55,323 nt of DNA from Paludibacteraceae bacterium (GTDB lineage Bacteria; Bacteroidota; Bacteroidia; Bacteroidales; Paludibacteraceae), in the NCBI GenBank assembly GCA_017553575.1, contig JAFZKQ010000106.1, positions 1 through 55,323 on the forward strand, written 5' to 3'. Under the pieces are notes generated by a model. The model worked only from the letters and a program-made list of their open reading frames with translations, was not told the DNA's origin and made no database searches. Below are positions 24,342 to 32,116 of this stretch, piece by piece (the first letter of the stretch is position 1; the number at the start of each line of letters is the position of its first letter). The position numbers were made by a program, and so were the translations under genes.

Positions 24342-25250
24342 ATGAAGAGAAACAAAAAACACACCCTTTCCATCGCATTTTTAGCTCTTTTATTGGGCTC
24401 ATCTCAAAGCGGAATAGCACAGTCGAAACTTCCATGTCCTCCCTACGAAATACTAAAAGCATGGAATGCTAAGTGGTATGGGGAGAATGCACGCCCTACC
24501 CACTTTCTCCTTTACGACATTGATAAAGATGGAGTGAACGAGATTCTTGTCAAAGGGGAAAAATCGCCGAACGACGGCCAAAGCATTTTCTTGTGGAATG
24601 GAAAAGAATCAACGTTGGTGACTGACCTTCTCAACCACAACATGGATGTTTACATTTCAGACGACGGAACTATCAGTCATAGAGTGCGTTCCTATGGTTA
24701 TGACAATTTTCATACAGAAGATTTCTTGAAGTTGAAAAGTAGCGCGGTTGCCATCGAAGGAACCCAAGACACCGAGATAATTCAAAGTGAAGAGTTCCCT
24801 GATGCAAAAACCAGCTTCTCCATAAAACAAGGTGGCAAAATCCGAAGTGTTTCACAAGATGAATTCGAAAAAACATTTGACACAAGAAACGGCAAGCACT
24901 TGCTCACTTTTGAGAATTGGCAACCCTTCCCTTATGTGGGAATCTATAAGGGCAAAATCGGTCCTTATCCAATCACCATGTACTTGATGCGGGAGTCTAA
25001 TCCATCGGGATGTTATTGCTACGATTCCAACCCCAATTCCTTCTTCCGTCTTGAGTGCGTTAGCGACGAGTCAAATCCTAAGGGATTCGAGAAAGTCACG
25101 CTAAAAGAGTATACAGCGGCAGGAAAGAACACGGGAACTTTTGTCGGCAACCTTGAAAATCGTGGCGACGGATTTAAAGGGACATTCACCAACAGCAAAG
25201 GAAAGACGTTCCAGTTTGAGCTGATGGATACGATGGACAAAGAAGAGTAA
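24342..25250 (+). CDS. Exported protein of unknown function with an EF-hand-like calcium loop
   Basis: The 302-residue protein has a signal peptide (TLSIAFLALLLGSSQSGIAQ). Residues near 65 contain YDIDKDGVNEIL, a D-x-D-x-D-G loop like those in EF-hand, dockerin and FG-GAP repeats, which usually binds Ca2+. The C-terminal half (about 195-302) is beta-rich: VGIYKGKIGPYPITMYL, FVGNLENRGDGFKGTF. No enzyme family was recognised. A strong palindromic terminator follows. Confidence 0.75.
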   Translation: MKRNKKHTLSIAFLALLLGSSQSGIAQSKLPCPPYEILKAWNAKWYGENARPTHFLLYDIDKDGVNEILVKGEKSPNDGQSIFLWNGKESTLVTDLLNHNMDVYISDDGTISHRVRSYGYDNFHTEDFLKLKSSAVAIEGTQDTEIIQSEEFPDAKTSFSIKQGGKIRSVSQDEFEKTFDTRNGKHLLTFENWQPFPYVGIYKGKIGPYPITMYLMRESNPSGCYCYDSNPNSFFRLECVSDESNPKGFEKVTLKEYTAAGKNTGTFVGNLENRGDGFKGTFTNSKGKTFQFELMDTMDKEE

Positions 25251-25272
25251 TAGCTAAGCAGAAGAAATAAGT

Positions 25273-25311
25273 AAGAGGGTGTGTCAAAATTGGATTTTGA
25301 TACACCCTCTT
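25273..25311. terminator. Terminator hairpin, near-copy of 11540-11578
   Basis: Arms AAGAGGGTGTGTCAAAAT (25273-25290) and ATTTTGATACACCCTCTT (25294-25311) have a single G-T mismatch and a 3-nt loop. A T run follows on the + strand. It lies between convergent genes, as does the first copy. Confidence 0.85.
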
Positions 25312-25339
25312 TTTATGCCCTTTTCATCGGGAAAAATCA

Positions 25340-25915
25340 TCAATCTTCATCTCCAAAAATCGTTTTGAACACTCTCTTATAAAGGGCGGCTTTCTCTTCT
25401 ATGGGTTTGGGGTAGGCCCGTGATGAGGAGGGTAGCCGATAGAAGGTATAGTTGCGCCCCTCCAAAGAGAAAGGAACGCCTTCTCCAATGAGTGGAGGCT
25501 CGACTCCGACTTGTCGCCCCAACGTGAGGCTTGCTTTCTCTCCGGTCGTTATGACGGCCGTACATTGAGGCAGTTGGGAGAGGAGCGAAGCCACATCCAT
25601 CGCTTGGTCCACTTGCAGATACTTATCCGACGCGTTCCCTTGGGTACGGGTCACCGATTGTGCCGTATCGCTCACCGCAATCCCTTGATGAGTCAGGAAA
25701 GAGACAATCTTATCCTTGTCGAACTTTTTCTCCGATGGAATGGTGAAATATTCTTTGTCTGAAAAGAAAACCAAGCCGAAGATTCGCCACATATCATTTA
25801 TCCAGTTCGGATAATAGAAGTCGATCGACCATCGATTCTTAGACGGAGGAAAACTGCCCAGAAGCAAGACTTTTGCTTGCTTGGGTAAGAAAGGTGCGAG
25901 AGGATGTTGTTCCAT
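25340..25915 (-). CDS. Uracil-DNA glycosylase superfamily protein
   Basis: The 191-residue protein has the UDG fold motifs: VLLLGSFPPSKNR (motif 1, glycosylase GxxPx type), an FYYPNWINDMWRIFG segment found in the MUG/family-4-like branch of Bacteroidota, and LPSSSRAYP (motif 2, the H-S-P type loop with Ser-Ser-Ser). It would remove uracil or a mismatched base from DNA for base-excision repair. The active-site Asp/Asn in motif 1 is not obvious, so the true activity is open. It is on the same strand as dgt, starting 45 nt after the dgt stop; both concern DNA quality. Confidence 0.82.
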   Translation of the reverse strand: MEQHPLAPFLPKQAKVLLLGSFPPSKNRWSIDFYYPNWINDMWRIFGLVFFSDKEYFTIPSEKKFDKDKIVSFLTHQGIAVSDTAQSVTRTQGNASDKYLQVDQAMDVASLLSQLPQCTAVITTGEKASLTLGRQVGVEPPLIGEGVPFSLEGRNYTFYRLPSSSRAYPKPIEEKAALYKRVFKTIFGDED

Positions 25916-25959
25916 AAGTCTCGATTAAACGGGGATTTTTAGTTTCCGCCTTGCCTCTA

Positions 25960-27294
25960 TCAGAGGCTTGGCAGACTCATGCCGTTGATCTTCCGGTAGA
26001 GGTCGAGCGAATAGATGTCGGTCATGCCGGAGACGTAGTCCAAGACAGCCAAAATCTTATGGTAAGGATCTTTCGCATCCGTCTCATATTGTTCCGGAAT
26101 CCGGGCGAGCAACTGTTTGGAGTAGGCCTTGTCTGCGTTGAAGACGGCGTTGATCACCTTGTCGATTAGCGTATAGATGATGTTGTAACCGGCGATTTCG
26201 ATGTCCACCACGTCTTTTGATTTGTAGATGCGTTTTAGCGCCAAGTTGACAATCTGCTCGTAGGCGTTTCGAACCCGATCGCTCATGCAATTGACCAAAG
26301 AAGAGGTGAAGGTGCCCGAAAGGATTGCCTCCTCGTTCTCCACAAAGACACGGGAGCACTCGTCGACCAAAACACCCACCACGGTAGAGCGCAGATAAGC
26401 AATTTGTTCGTTTTCATCGGTGACGGCAGCCATTCGATCCCGCTTCTTTTGTTGCTCCTCTTCGGGGAAAAAGTTCAAGAAAAGCTGCTTGGTCTCTTCG
26501 TTGCTCACCAACTTCAGTTTGTGGGCATCCTCCAGATCCATGATTTCGTAACAGATGTCGTCGGCCGCCTCCACCAAAAAGACCAATGGATGGCGGGCAT
26601 ATTTATATTCGTCGAGTTTCAAAATGCCCAAGTCATCGGCAATTTTTACGAAATCATCCTTCTCGGTTTGGAAAAAGCCGAACTTCTTTTTCTTTTGGTT
26701 GGCCACATAATCCGATTGATAGGGATATTTTACGATGGAGGCGATGGTGGAGTAGGTCAAGACGAAGCCACCTTCGCGTCGCCCCGCAAATTGATGCGTC
26801 AGCAACCGAAAGGCGTTTGCGTTACCTTCGAAATAGATGATGTCGTTCCATTGGCTATCCGTCAAGCCGTAGCGTTCTTTCAACTCCAAGCCGTTTCCCT
26901 CAGAAAAGTACGATGAAATGGCGGTTTCTCCTGAATGTCCGAAGGGGGGATTTCCCATGTCATGCGCCAAACAGCCAGCAGAGACAATCGACCCAATCTC
27001 AGAGAGGAGAGGGGCAGACGACTCCCCATATTTCTCGATCAATTTCCTTGAAATATTGTTTCCGATGGAGCGTCCTACACAAGAGACCTCTAGGCTGTGG
27101 GTCAGACGGTTGTGCACGAAGATGTTGCCTGGCAACGGAAAAACTTGGGTCTTGTTTTGCAACCGTCTAAAAGGGGCGGAAAAGATCAAACGGTCATAGT
27201 CCCGTTGAAATTCCGAACGATCCTGTTTCTTCTCGTCATGGTAGTGTTCCAACCCGAAACGCTTCGTCGAGATCAATTTCTCCCATTTCATCAT
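25960..27294 (-). CDS. dgt: Deoxyguanosinetriphosphate triphosphohydrolase
   Basis: The 444-residue HD-domain enzyme hydrolyses dGTP to deoxyguanosine and triphosphate, lowering nucleotide pools and mutation load. Visible motifs are the first metal His in FVHNRLTHSLEVS, the HD pair in AGCLAHDMGNPPFGHSGE, and the conserved ADDICYEIMDLEDAHKL helix. The opening FGLEHYHDEKKQDRSEFQRDYDR is the family N-terminus. ATG 27294 and ATG 27291 are adjacent starts. It shares its strand with the UDG-like gene downstream and is divergent from the CHASE2 gene. A -7 box lies at 27341-27334. Confidence 0.95.
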   Translation of the reverse strand: MMKWEKLISTKRFGLEHYHDEKKQDRSEFQRDYDRLIFSAPFRRLQNKTQVFPLPGNIFVHNRLTHSLEVSCVGRSIGNNISRKLIEKYGESSAPLLSEIGSIVSAGCLAHDMGNPPFGHSGETAISSYFSEGNGLELKERYGLTDSQWNDIIYFEGNANAFRLLTHQFAGRREGGFVLTYSTIASIVKYPYQSDYVANQKKKKFGFFQTEKDDFVKIADDLGILKLDEYKYARHPLVFLVEAADDICYEIMDLEDAHKLKLVSNEETKQLFLNFFPEEEQQKKRDRMAAVTDENEQIAYLRSTVVGVLVDECSRVFVENEEAILSGTFTSSLVNCMSDRVRNAYEQIVNLALKRIYKSKDVVDIEIAGYNIIYTLIDKVINAVFNADKAYSKQLLARIPEQYETDAKDPYHKILAVLDYVSGMTDIYSLDLYRKINGMSLPSL

Positions 27295-27333
27295 AATTTT
27301 CGAACTTTTTTCAAATCAAACAACGCTATACCA

Positions 27334-27341
27334 CAAAGATA
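27334..27341 (-). promoter_or_regulatory. Probable -7 box for dgt
   Basis: The minus strand reads TATCTTTG, about 40 nt before ATG 27294; no clear -33 element. Confidence 0.5.
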
Positions 27342-27446
27342 ACCATTTTTGTCCAATTTGGGCTTCTCATCGTGAAAATCAAGCCAATGAATGTCAAGAA
27401 AGGCACAATTAAATTTTTTAAACATACATCCTTGGCTCTTTTTTTG

Positions 27447-27454
27447 TATATTTG
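27447..27454 (+). promoter_or_regulatory. Probable -7 box for the CHASE2-caspase operon
   Basis: TATATTTG, about 34 nt before ATG 27488. A -33 match was not found at the usual spacing. Confidence 0.45.
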
Positions 27455-27487
27455 AAATTAATATCAAAATAAACAAGAGATACAGTC

Positions 27488-28825
27488 ATGAGGGGGTTCC
27501 GCAAAAGAGACTTTTTTTATGGATTTGGGGTCTTGGTGATCACCATCCTGATCTGCGCCATCGTAGGGGCACTGAGTTTCAGTACGCTCTTCCTTGACCC
27601 GGTTGGACAAGTGATAAAGAGTTTCCACTTCACCGATTCCTATTTCTACATCGAGAACAATTCGGAGGATATCTCCGATGCCAATACCGATCTCGTCCTT
27701 TACGACCTCTCGGGTTGCTACTCTCGGGCAGAGATTGCGGGCGCCGTGCAAAATCTTTATGACAAAGGGGCGAGAACCATCGCTCTGGATGTCATCTTCG
27801 GAGGAACATCCTCCCACAACCCGGCGGACAACGATAGTTTGATGAACGTCATGACCCGTTGCCACGACAGAATCATCTCTGCCAGTCGGGCCGTGCCGAC
27901 AGCCGATGGATTCTATTTCGAATCCTCCTTCTTCGCAAAAGAGGCAGGTTGCAAAGAGGCTTGCATCAATATAGAAAACGATATCGTCCGCACCTTTTCG
28001 CCCAACCTGAATTTCGGCGATACTTGCGTCCAGACATTCGTCTCCGCCATCACGGAGATGGCCTATCCGCAAGAACACAAAGAGTGGATCGAGAAAAAGG
28101 ACAAGAGCAGTCTCATCAACTACAAGCATGTCTTCATCGACCAGTGGCACATCTACGATGACATTCCGGACGAGGAGATTAAGGATCGGATCTTTCTCTT
28201 CGGTGATTTCTCCGACTTGAGGGACTTCCACTCCGTTCCGATTGAGGTGGATGGCATGCGACGCATATCGGGAACAACCATCCATGCCTACGCCATCACT
28301 ACGATCACCAAGGATCGTTTGATTACGCAGATGTCGGAAGAGAATGGTATGATTTTGGGCTTCATCGTCAGCTTCCTCTTTTGTGTGGTTTGCTGTCAGG
28401 TGACCGAAAAATACGATAAAATCGCAGGATTGGTCATGAATGTGTACCAAGTCGTGCTCCTTCTCATCCTTGCCTTCATCGGGGGTATCACCTTCTTGAA
28501 GCTCCGTTACGACATCAACCTCGTCTACGCCATGTTGGGCATCGGATTGGCAGGCTTCTCCACCGACTTGTGGTACTACATCATCACCACTCGTCCTTAC
28601 AAATTCATCTGTAGGAAACTGTCAGGGAAGAAGGAACAGCCAGCAGCGGTCCCAGCAGCGGTGGTTGCAGAAGAGGCCGTCTCAACAGAGATCAGCGTGG
28701 ACTCGACAGAAAATGAAACAAACAACGAAACAATAGAAAGTGAAACAGACATAGAGATAACAGAAAACGAGACAGATACAACAGAAAACGAAACAAACAC
28801 GGAATCGGACCAACCGCTTCCCTAA
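27488..28825 (+). CDS. CHASE2 domain membrane sensor protein
   Basis: The 445-residue protein has an N-terminal TM helix (about 13-32), an extracytoplasmic CHASE2 sensor domain (about 40-285: LVLYDLSGCYSRAEIAGAVQNLYDKGARTIALDVIFGG cut at residues 72-108), then three TM helices (about 290-375). The cytoplasmic tail is low-complexity, with repeated ENET/ESET units. CHASE2 domains sense unknown extracellular ligands and normally sit in front of kinases, cyclases or phosphodiesterases. Here no output domain is attached. The next gene, 22 nt downstream, encodes a caspase-like protease, so they likely form one operon and may act together. That functional link is inference. Confidence 0.85.
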   Translation: MRGFRKRDFFYGFGVLVITILICAIVGALSFSTLFLDPVGQVIKSFHFTDSYFYIENNSEDISDANTDLVLYDLSGCYSRAEIAGAVQNLYDKGARTIALDVIFGGTSSHNPADNDSLMNVMTRCHDRIISASRAVPTADGFYFESSFFAKEAGCKEACINIENDIVRTFSPNLNFGDTCVQTFVSAITEMAYPQEHKEWIEKKDKSSLINYKHVFIDQWHIYDDIPDEEIKDRIFLFGDFSDLRDFHSVPIEVDGMRRISGTTIHAYAITTITKDRLITQMSEENGMILGFIVSFLFCVVCCQVTEKYDKIAGLVMNVYQVVLLLILAFIGGITFLKLRYDINLVYAMLGIGLAGFSTDLWYYIITTRPYKFICRKLSGKKEQPAAVPAAVVAEEAVSTEISVDSTENETNNETIESETDIEITENETDTTENETNTESDQPLP

Positions 28826-28847
28826 CAAACTATAAAAACGTACTATT

Positions 28848-30854
28848 ATGAAATGGATATTATCAATATTGCTTATATTGTCTTCCCTCTGTGACGTAAC
28901 AGCACAAAATAGGGCGTTCAAAGACAGCCAGACTGGCAAATGGGGCTTCCGAAATGAGGCCGGCAATGTGGCTATCAAGCCGATTTATGATGAATATGAC
29001 CAAGGTAATACGTTTACCAACAGTAAGCACTATGCCGTCGTACGATTAGGCGACGTTTGGGGCTGTGTGGGCAAAGACGGAACGGAAGTCTCCAAAATCA
29101 TCTTCAAAGAGAAAATCCTGGCCATCAAAGCAGGCGAGGAGTGGAACAAGAAAGCGAAACTGGGCGAGTCCCTATACCAAGGATTCGACAAGAAAACCCA
29201 CAAATACGGATTCGCCGACTACGAAGGCAACTGGATCTTGAATCCTATCTATGACGAAGTGGATTTTGATTACTCCTTCTTCAAGGGGAAGAAATATGCT
29301 GTCGTAAAATGCGATGGTTGTTGGGGTAGCATCGATAGGACGGGTCTCTTTGTGACAAAGCCTGTCTTGGTAAGCGAAAACGATGCTCGTACAGCCAATC
29401 AGGAGGTGACCACTTCCGCTAAATTAGGAGAGTCCATCTACGATGCTTATGACAGCAAAAACAAGAAATGGGGATTTGCCAACTACCTCGGTAATTGGAC
29501 CATCAAGCCTATTTTCGACCATGTCAATAGGCAATATACGTTCAACAGCGGCAGGACTTTCGCCGTGGTAAAATACAACGGAAAATGGGGCTGCGTCAAC
29601 AGACTCGGTTCCTTCATCGTGAAACCAACCTACGCCAACGACCAAGCTGCCAAGAGTGCAGGTTTCGCTTGGCAAGGAAAGAATCCTGGCTCCATCAATG
29701 CGGATGAGGTCAAGAATATCGATGACGGAAAATACAAGAGCCAAAACTTGGCAAACAGAAGTAACAACGGCCAAAGCAATACGGCTCAGAACAACAACAA
29801 GAAGCAGACTCAGAATACGCCTCAAAACAACGTTGTCTACACAACTCCGCCTACCATCAAGATCTTGACTCCTAAAAATGGTGCGGACTATACGACGTCG
29901 GAACTCACCTTCACCTACGAGGCCAAGACGGCAGACGGCAAAGCCCCTGAAATCCTCGCTTATATCAACGGAGAGTTGCAACCACGCACCAAAGGTGTGA
30001 AGCGTGTGGGTACGCAAATGACCCTCAGCTTGCCTCGTGTAGAGGATTGTAGAGTCCAATTGATCGCCAAGGATGCCAACGGACAAAACAGTGACCCTGC
30101 CGTGGTGTTGTTGCACTATAGAGGCGACCGTCCGAAACCGAACTTGCACATCTTCGCAGTCGGCGTAAGCGACTATGACCAAGAGGATTTGAAATTGCAA
30201 CATGCAGCCAAGGATGCTACGGATTTCTCCAAAGTCATCTCCAATATGCATACCAACATGTATGTCAAGAAGGCCCCTGTGCTGATCACCGATAAGAATG
30301 CAACCGACAAGAATATCAAAAAGGGTCTCTCCGCTTTGGTGAACAAGGTGGATCAAGGAGATGTGGTGATGCTCTTCTTCTCCGGCCACGGAAGTAAAGA
30401 GGGCTCGGAGACTTACTTCCTCTCTTGCAATGCGGAAAGCAACGACCTCTTCTCTTCTTCGGTCAATTTCGATGCCATCCGTACGGCTATCAAGCGGTTG
30501 AAGGATCGTAAGTGCCGTGTGTTGGTCTTTATGGATGCCTGCCATTCGGGTGCTCTTTACGGACAAAAATCCGTTACTGAGAGTTTCGCCTTGTCTGACC
30601 CAGGTGTCATCGGTTTCTACTCCAGTACGGAGAGCCAAAAATCAAACGAGTCGGAGGCTTGGAACAACGGTATCTTTACGAAGGCCTTGTTGGAAGGATT
30701 TAACGGAAAGGCGACAGACCAAGACGGTAACATTACCATCGATGAATTGGAGCGTTATGTGCGCGAGTCTGTCAGAAAGGCTACCAACGGTAAGCAGATG
30801 CCGATCTTTGAGAACAAGCAAGGAAACTTCGTCTTGTTTGAAAGTAACAAATAG
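28848..30854 (+). CDS. Exported WG-repeat / caspase family protease
   Basis: The 668-residue protein has a signal peptide (MKWILSILLILSSLCDVTAQ), three double WG-type repeats (about 23-270: KWGFRNEAGN, KYGFADYEGN, KWGFANYLGN, each followed by a second strand set with VWGCVGKDG, CWGSIDRTG, KWGCVNRLG), an Asn/Gln-rich linker (about 290-325), an Ig-like bacterial domain (about 335-425) and a C-terminal peptidase C14 caspase domain (about 430-668). The catalytic pair is visible: His514 in LFFSGHGS and Cys565 in FMDACHSGAL. Prokaryotic caspase homologs often serve in regulated cell death or signalling. The signal peptide places this one outside the cytoplasm, which is unusual. It is paired with the CHASE2 gene. 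Confidence 0.9.
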   Translation: MKWILSILLILSSLCDVTAQNRAFKDSQTGKWGFRNEAGNVAIKPIYDEYDQGNTFTNSKHYAVVRLGDVWGCVGKDGTEVSKIIFKEKILAIKAGEEWNKKAKLGESLYQGFDKKTHKYGFADYEGNWILNPIYDEVDFDYSFFKGKKYAVVKCDGCWGSIDRTGLFVTKPVLVSENDARTANQEVTTSAKLGESIYDAYDSKNKKWGFANYLGNWTIKPIFDHVNRQYTFNSGRTFAVVKYNGKWGCVNRLGSFIVKPTYANDQAAKSAGFAWQGKNPGSINADEVKNIDDGKYKSQNLANRSNNGQSNTAQNNNKKQTQNTPQNNVVYTTPPTIKILTPKNGADYTTSELTFTYEAKTADGKAPEILAYINGELQPRTKGVKRVGTQMTLSLPRVEDCRVQLIAKDANGQNSDPAVVLLHYRGDRPKPNLHIFAVGVSDYDQEDLKLQHAAKDATDFSKVISNMHTNMYVKKAPVLITDKNATDKNIKKGLSALVNKVDQGDVVMLFFSGHGSKEGSETYFLSCNAESNDLFSSSVNFDAIRTAIKRLKDRKCRVLVFMDACHSGALYGQKSVTESFALSDPGVIGFYSSTESQKSNESEAWNNGIFTKALLEGFNGKATDQDGNITIDELERYVRESVRKATNGKQMPIFENKQGNFVLFESNK

Positions 30855-30868
30855 GAATGTCTGAATAG

Positions 30869-30917
30869 GAGGGTAGGAGAGGACCGCGTGTTCTCCCTAC
30901 TCTCTTTTCTCTTTTTG
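30869..30917 (+). terminator. Terminator of the CHASE2-caspase operon
   Basis: GAGGGTAGGAGA (30869-30880) pairs, with G-T wobbles, with TTCTCCCTACTCTC (30891-30904), followed by a T-rich tract to 30917. Confidence 0.55.
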
Positions 30918-31010
30918 TAAAATCCCTTGAATACGTCATCATGGTTAATCGGGTAGAGTCATCTCGAAAATTAAAATTATAAGTTTTATCTAACAAAAAT
31001 CTAAGTTTTT

Positions 31011-31913
31011 ATGCAAGCAACAGAAAAGTATGTGCGTTTCGATTGGGCGATAAAGAAGATGCTCAGGGACAAGGCAAATTTCGATGTATTGGAGGGGTTC
31101 ATCAGCGTTTTTACCGATGAACAGGTGAAAATTGAAAGCATATTGGAGAGCGAAAGCAACCAAGATTCCATCGACGACAAGTTCAGCAAAGTGGACATCA
31201 AGGCCAAGAACAAGCAGGGTGAGATTTACATTATCGAAGTCCAACTCAGTCGGGAAATCCATTATCTTGAAAGGATTCTATATGGCACAGCCAAAGCCAT
31301 AACGGAGCAATTGCACTTGGGCATGGATTATTACGACATAAAGAAAGTGATAGCCATCAGCGTCATCTATTTCGATTTAGGGAAAGGATCCGACTATCTT
31401 TACCATGGACAAACCCAATTGGTTGGAGTCCACAAGCACGACATCTTAAAGGTGGGGCGTAAAGAAAAAGAGGGTCTGAACATCGTGGAGCCAGAAAAGT
31501 CAAGCTATCGAAGACAGCGATCTGTTTCCGAGATTTTCCCCGAATATTACCTCATCCGTGTCAATGAGTTTAACGACTATGCCCAGACACCCATCGAAGA
31601 ATGGATGAATTACCTAAAGTCGGGCATTATCAAGGAGGACACCCAGACGCCAGGACTAAACGAAGCCCGTCATAAATTGCAATATATGATGATGAGCGAC
31701 AAAGAGAAATCCTCATACGAACATCATCTTGATGCCGTCCGCATCCAAAACGATGTGCTGGCGACTAGTCGAGAAGACGGTATGGCACAAGGTTTCCATA
31801 ACCATTCTATAGAGGTTGCAAAATTGATGTTGAAAAATGGAGAATCCATGGAAAAAATCAAACTTTATTCGGGTCTGTCACAAGAAGAGATCGAGAGTTT
31901 GATGAAAGAATAA
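31011..31913 (+). CDS. Rpn family PD-(D/E)XK nuclease / putative transposase
   Basis: The 300-residue protein matches the recombination-promoting nuclease (Rpn, PF12784-type) family. The N-terminus is RFDWAIKKMLRDKANFDVLEGF. The PD-(D/E)XK core is VDIKAKNKQGEIYIIEVQLS (D...E-x-Q), followed by YLERILYGTAKAI. The C-terminal tail has a predicted helical hairpin with KLMLKNGESMEKIKLYSGLSQEEIESL, a known family tail that may vary between alternate start products. Rpn proteins cause DNA breaks and RecA-independent recombination in E. coli; roles in phage defence have been suggested. No terminal repeats or IS context are visible, so transposition is not supported here. Confidence 0.9.
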   Translation: MQATEKYVRFDWAIKKMLRDKANFDVLEGFISVFTDEQVKIESILESESNQDSIDDKFSKVDIKAKNKQGEIYIIEVQLSREIHYLERILYGTAKAITEQLHLGMDYYDIKKVIAISVIYFDLGKGSDYLYHGQTQLVGVHKHDILKVGRKEKEGLNIVEPEKSSYRRQRSVSEIFPEYYLIRVNEFNDYAQTPIEEWMNYLKSGIIKEDTQTPGLNEARHKLQYMMMSDKEKSSYEHHLDAVRIQNDVLATSREDGMAQGFHNHSIEVAKLMLKNGESMEKIKLYSGLSQEEIESLMKE

Positions 31914-31988
31914 CCTCCAACACCCCTCTGACGAATTGATATATCAAGAAATTGGGGGGTAATTCTATCTATTAGGCAAATAGGTGGC

Positions 31989-32018
31989 TTTGCATTTCAA
32001 TTTTATTCATTACCTTTG
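31989..32018 (+). promoter_or_regulatory. Promoter of the DUF4139 pair
   Basis: TTTG (31989-31992), 18 nt, TACCTTTG (32011-32018). Transcription from here would include ATG 32117 and the A7 tract of the possible frameshift. Confidence 0.65.
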
Positions 32019-32116
32019 GGAAAACATTTGTTTTGAACGGATTTCCCGAATCGGGTAATAGGTTCTTCCGATTCCTTGGGAAGATGTAATTAGAACCTTC
32101 TATAACCTCTTTGCCA

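Noticed and set aside
27464..28450. 328-codon minus-strand frame
   Set aside because: It is antisense to the CHASE2 gene, with biased composition (many Asp, Val, His) typical of shadow frames.
29424..30638. 404-codon minus-strand frame
   Set aside because: It is antisense to the caspase gene, whose WG repeats and catalytic motifs are clear; the antisense translation has no domain.
31011..31913. Rpn-type gene as part of an insertion sequence
   Set aside because: No terminal inverted repeats, target duplications or second transposase were found around it.
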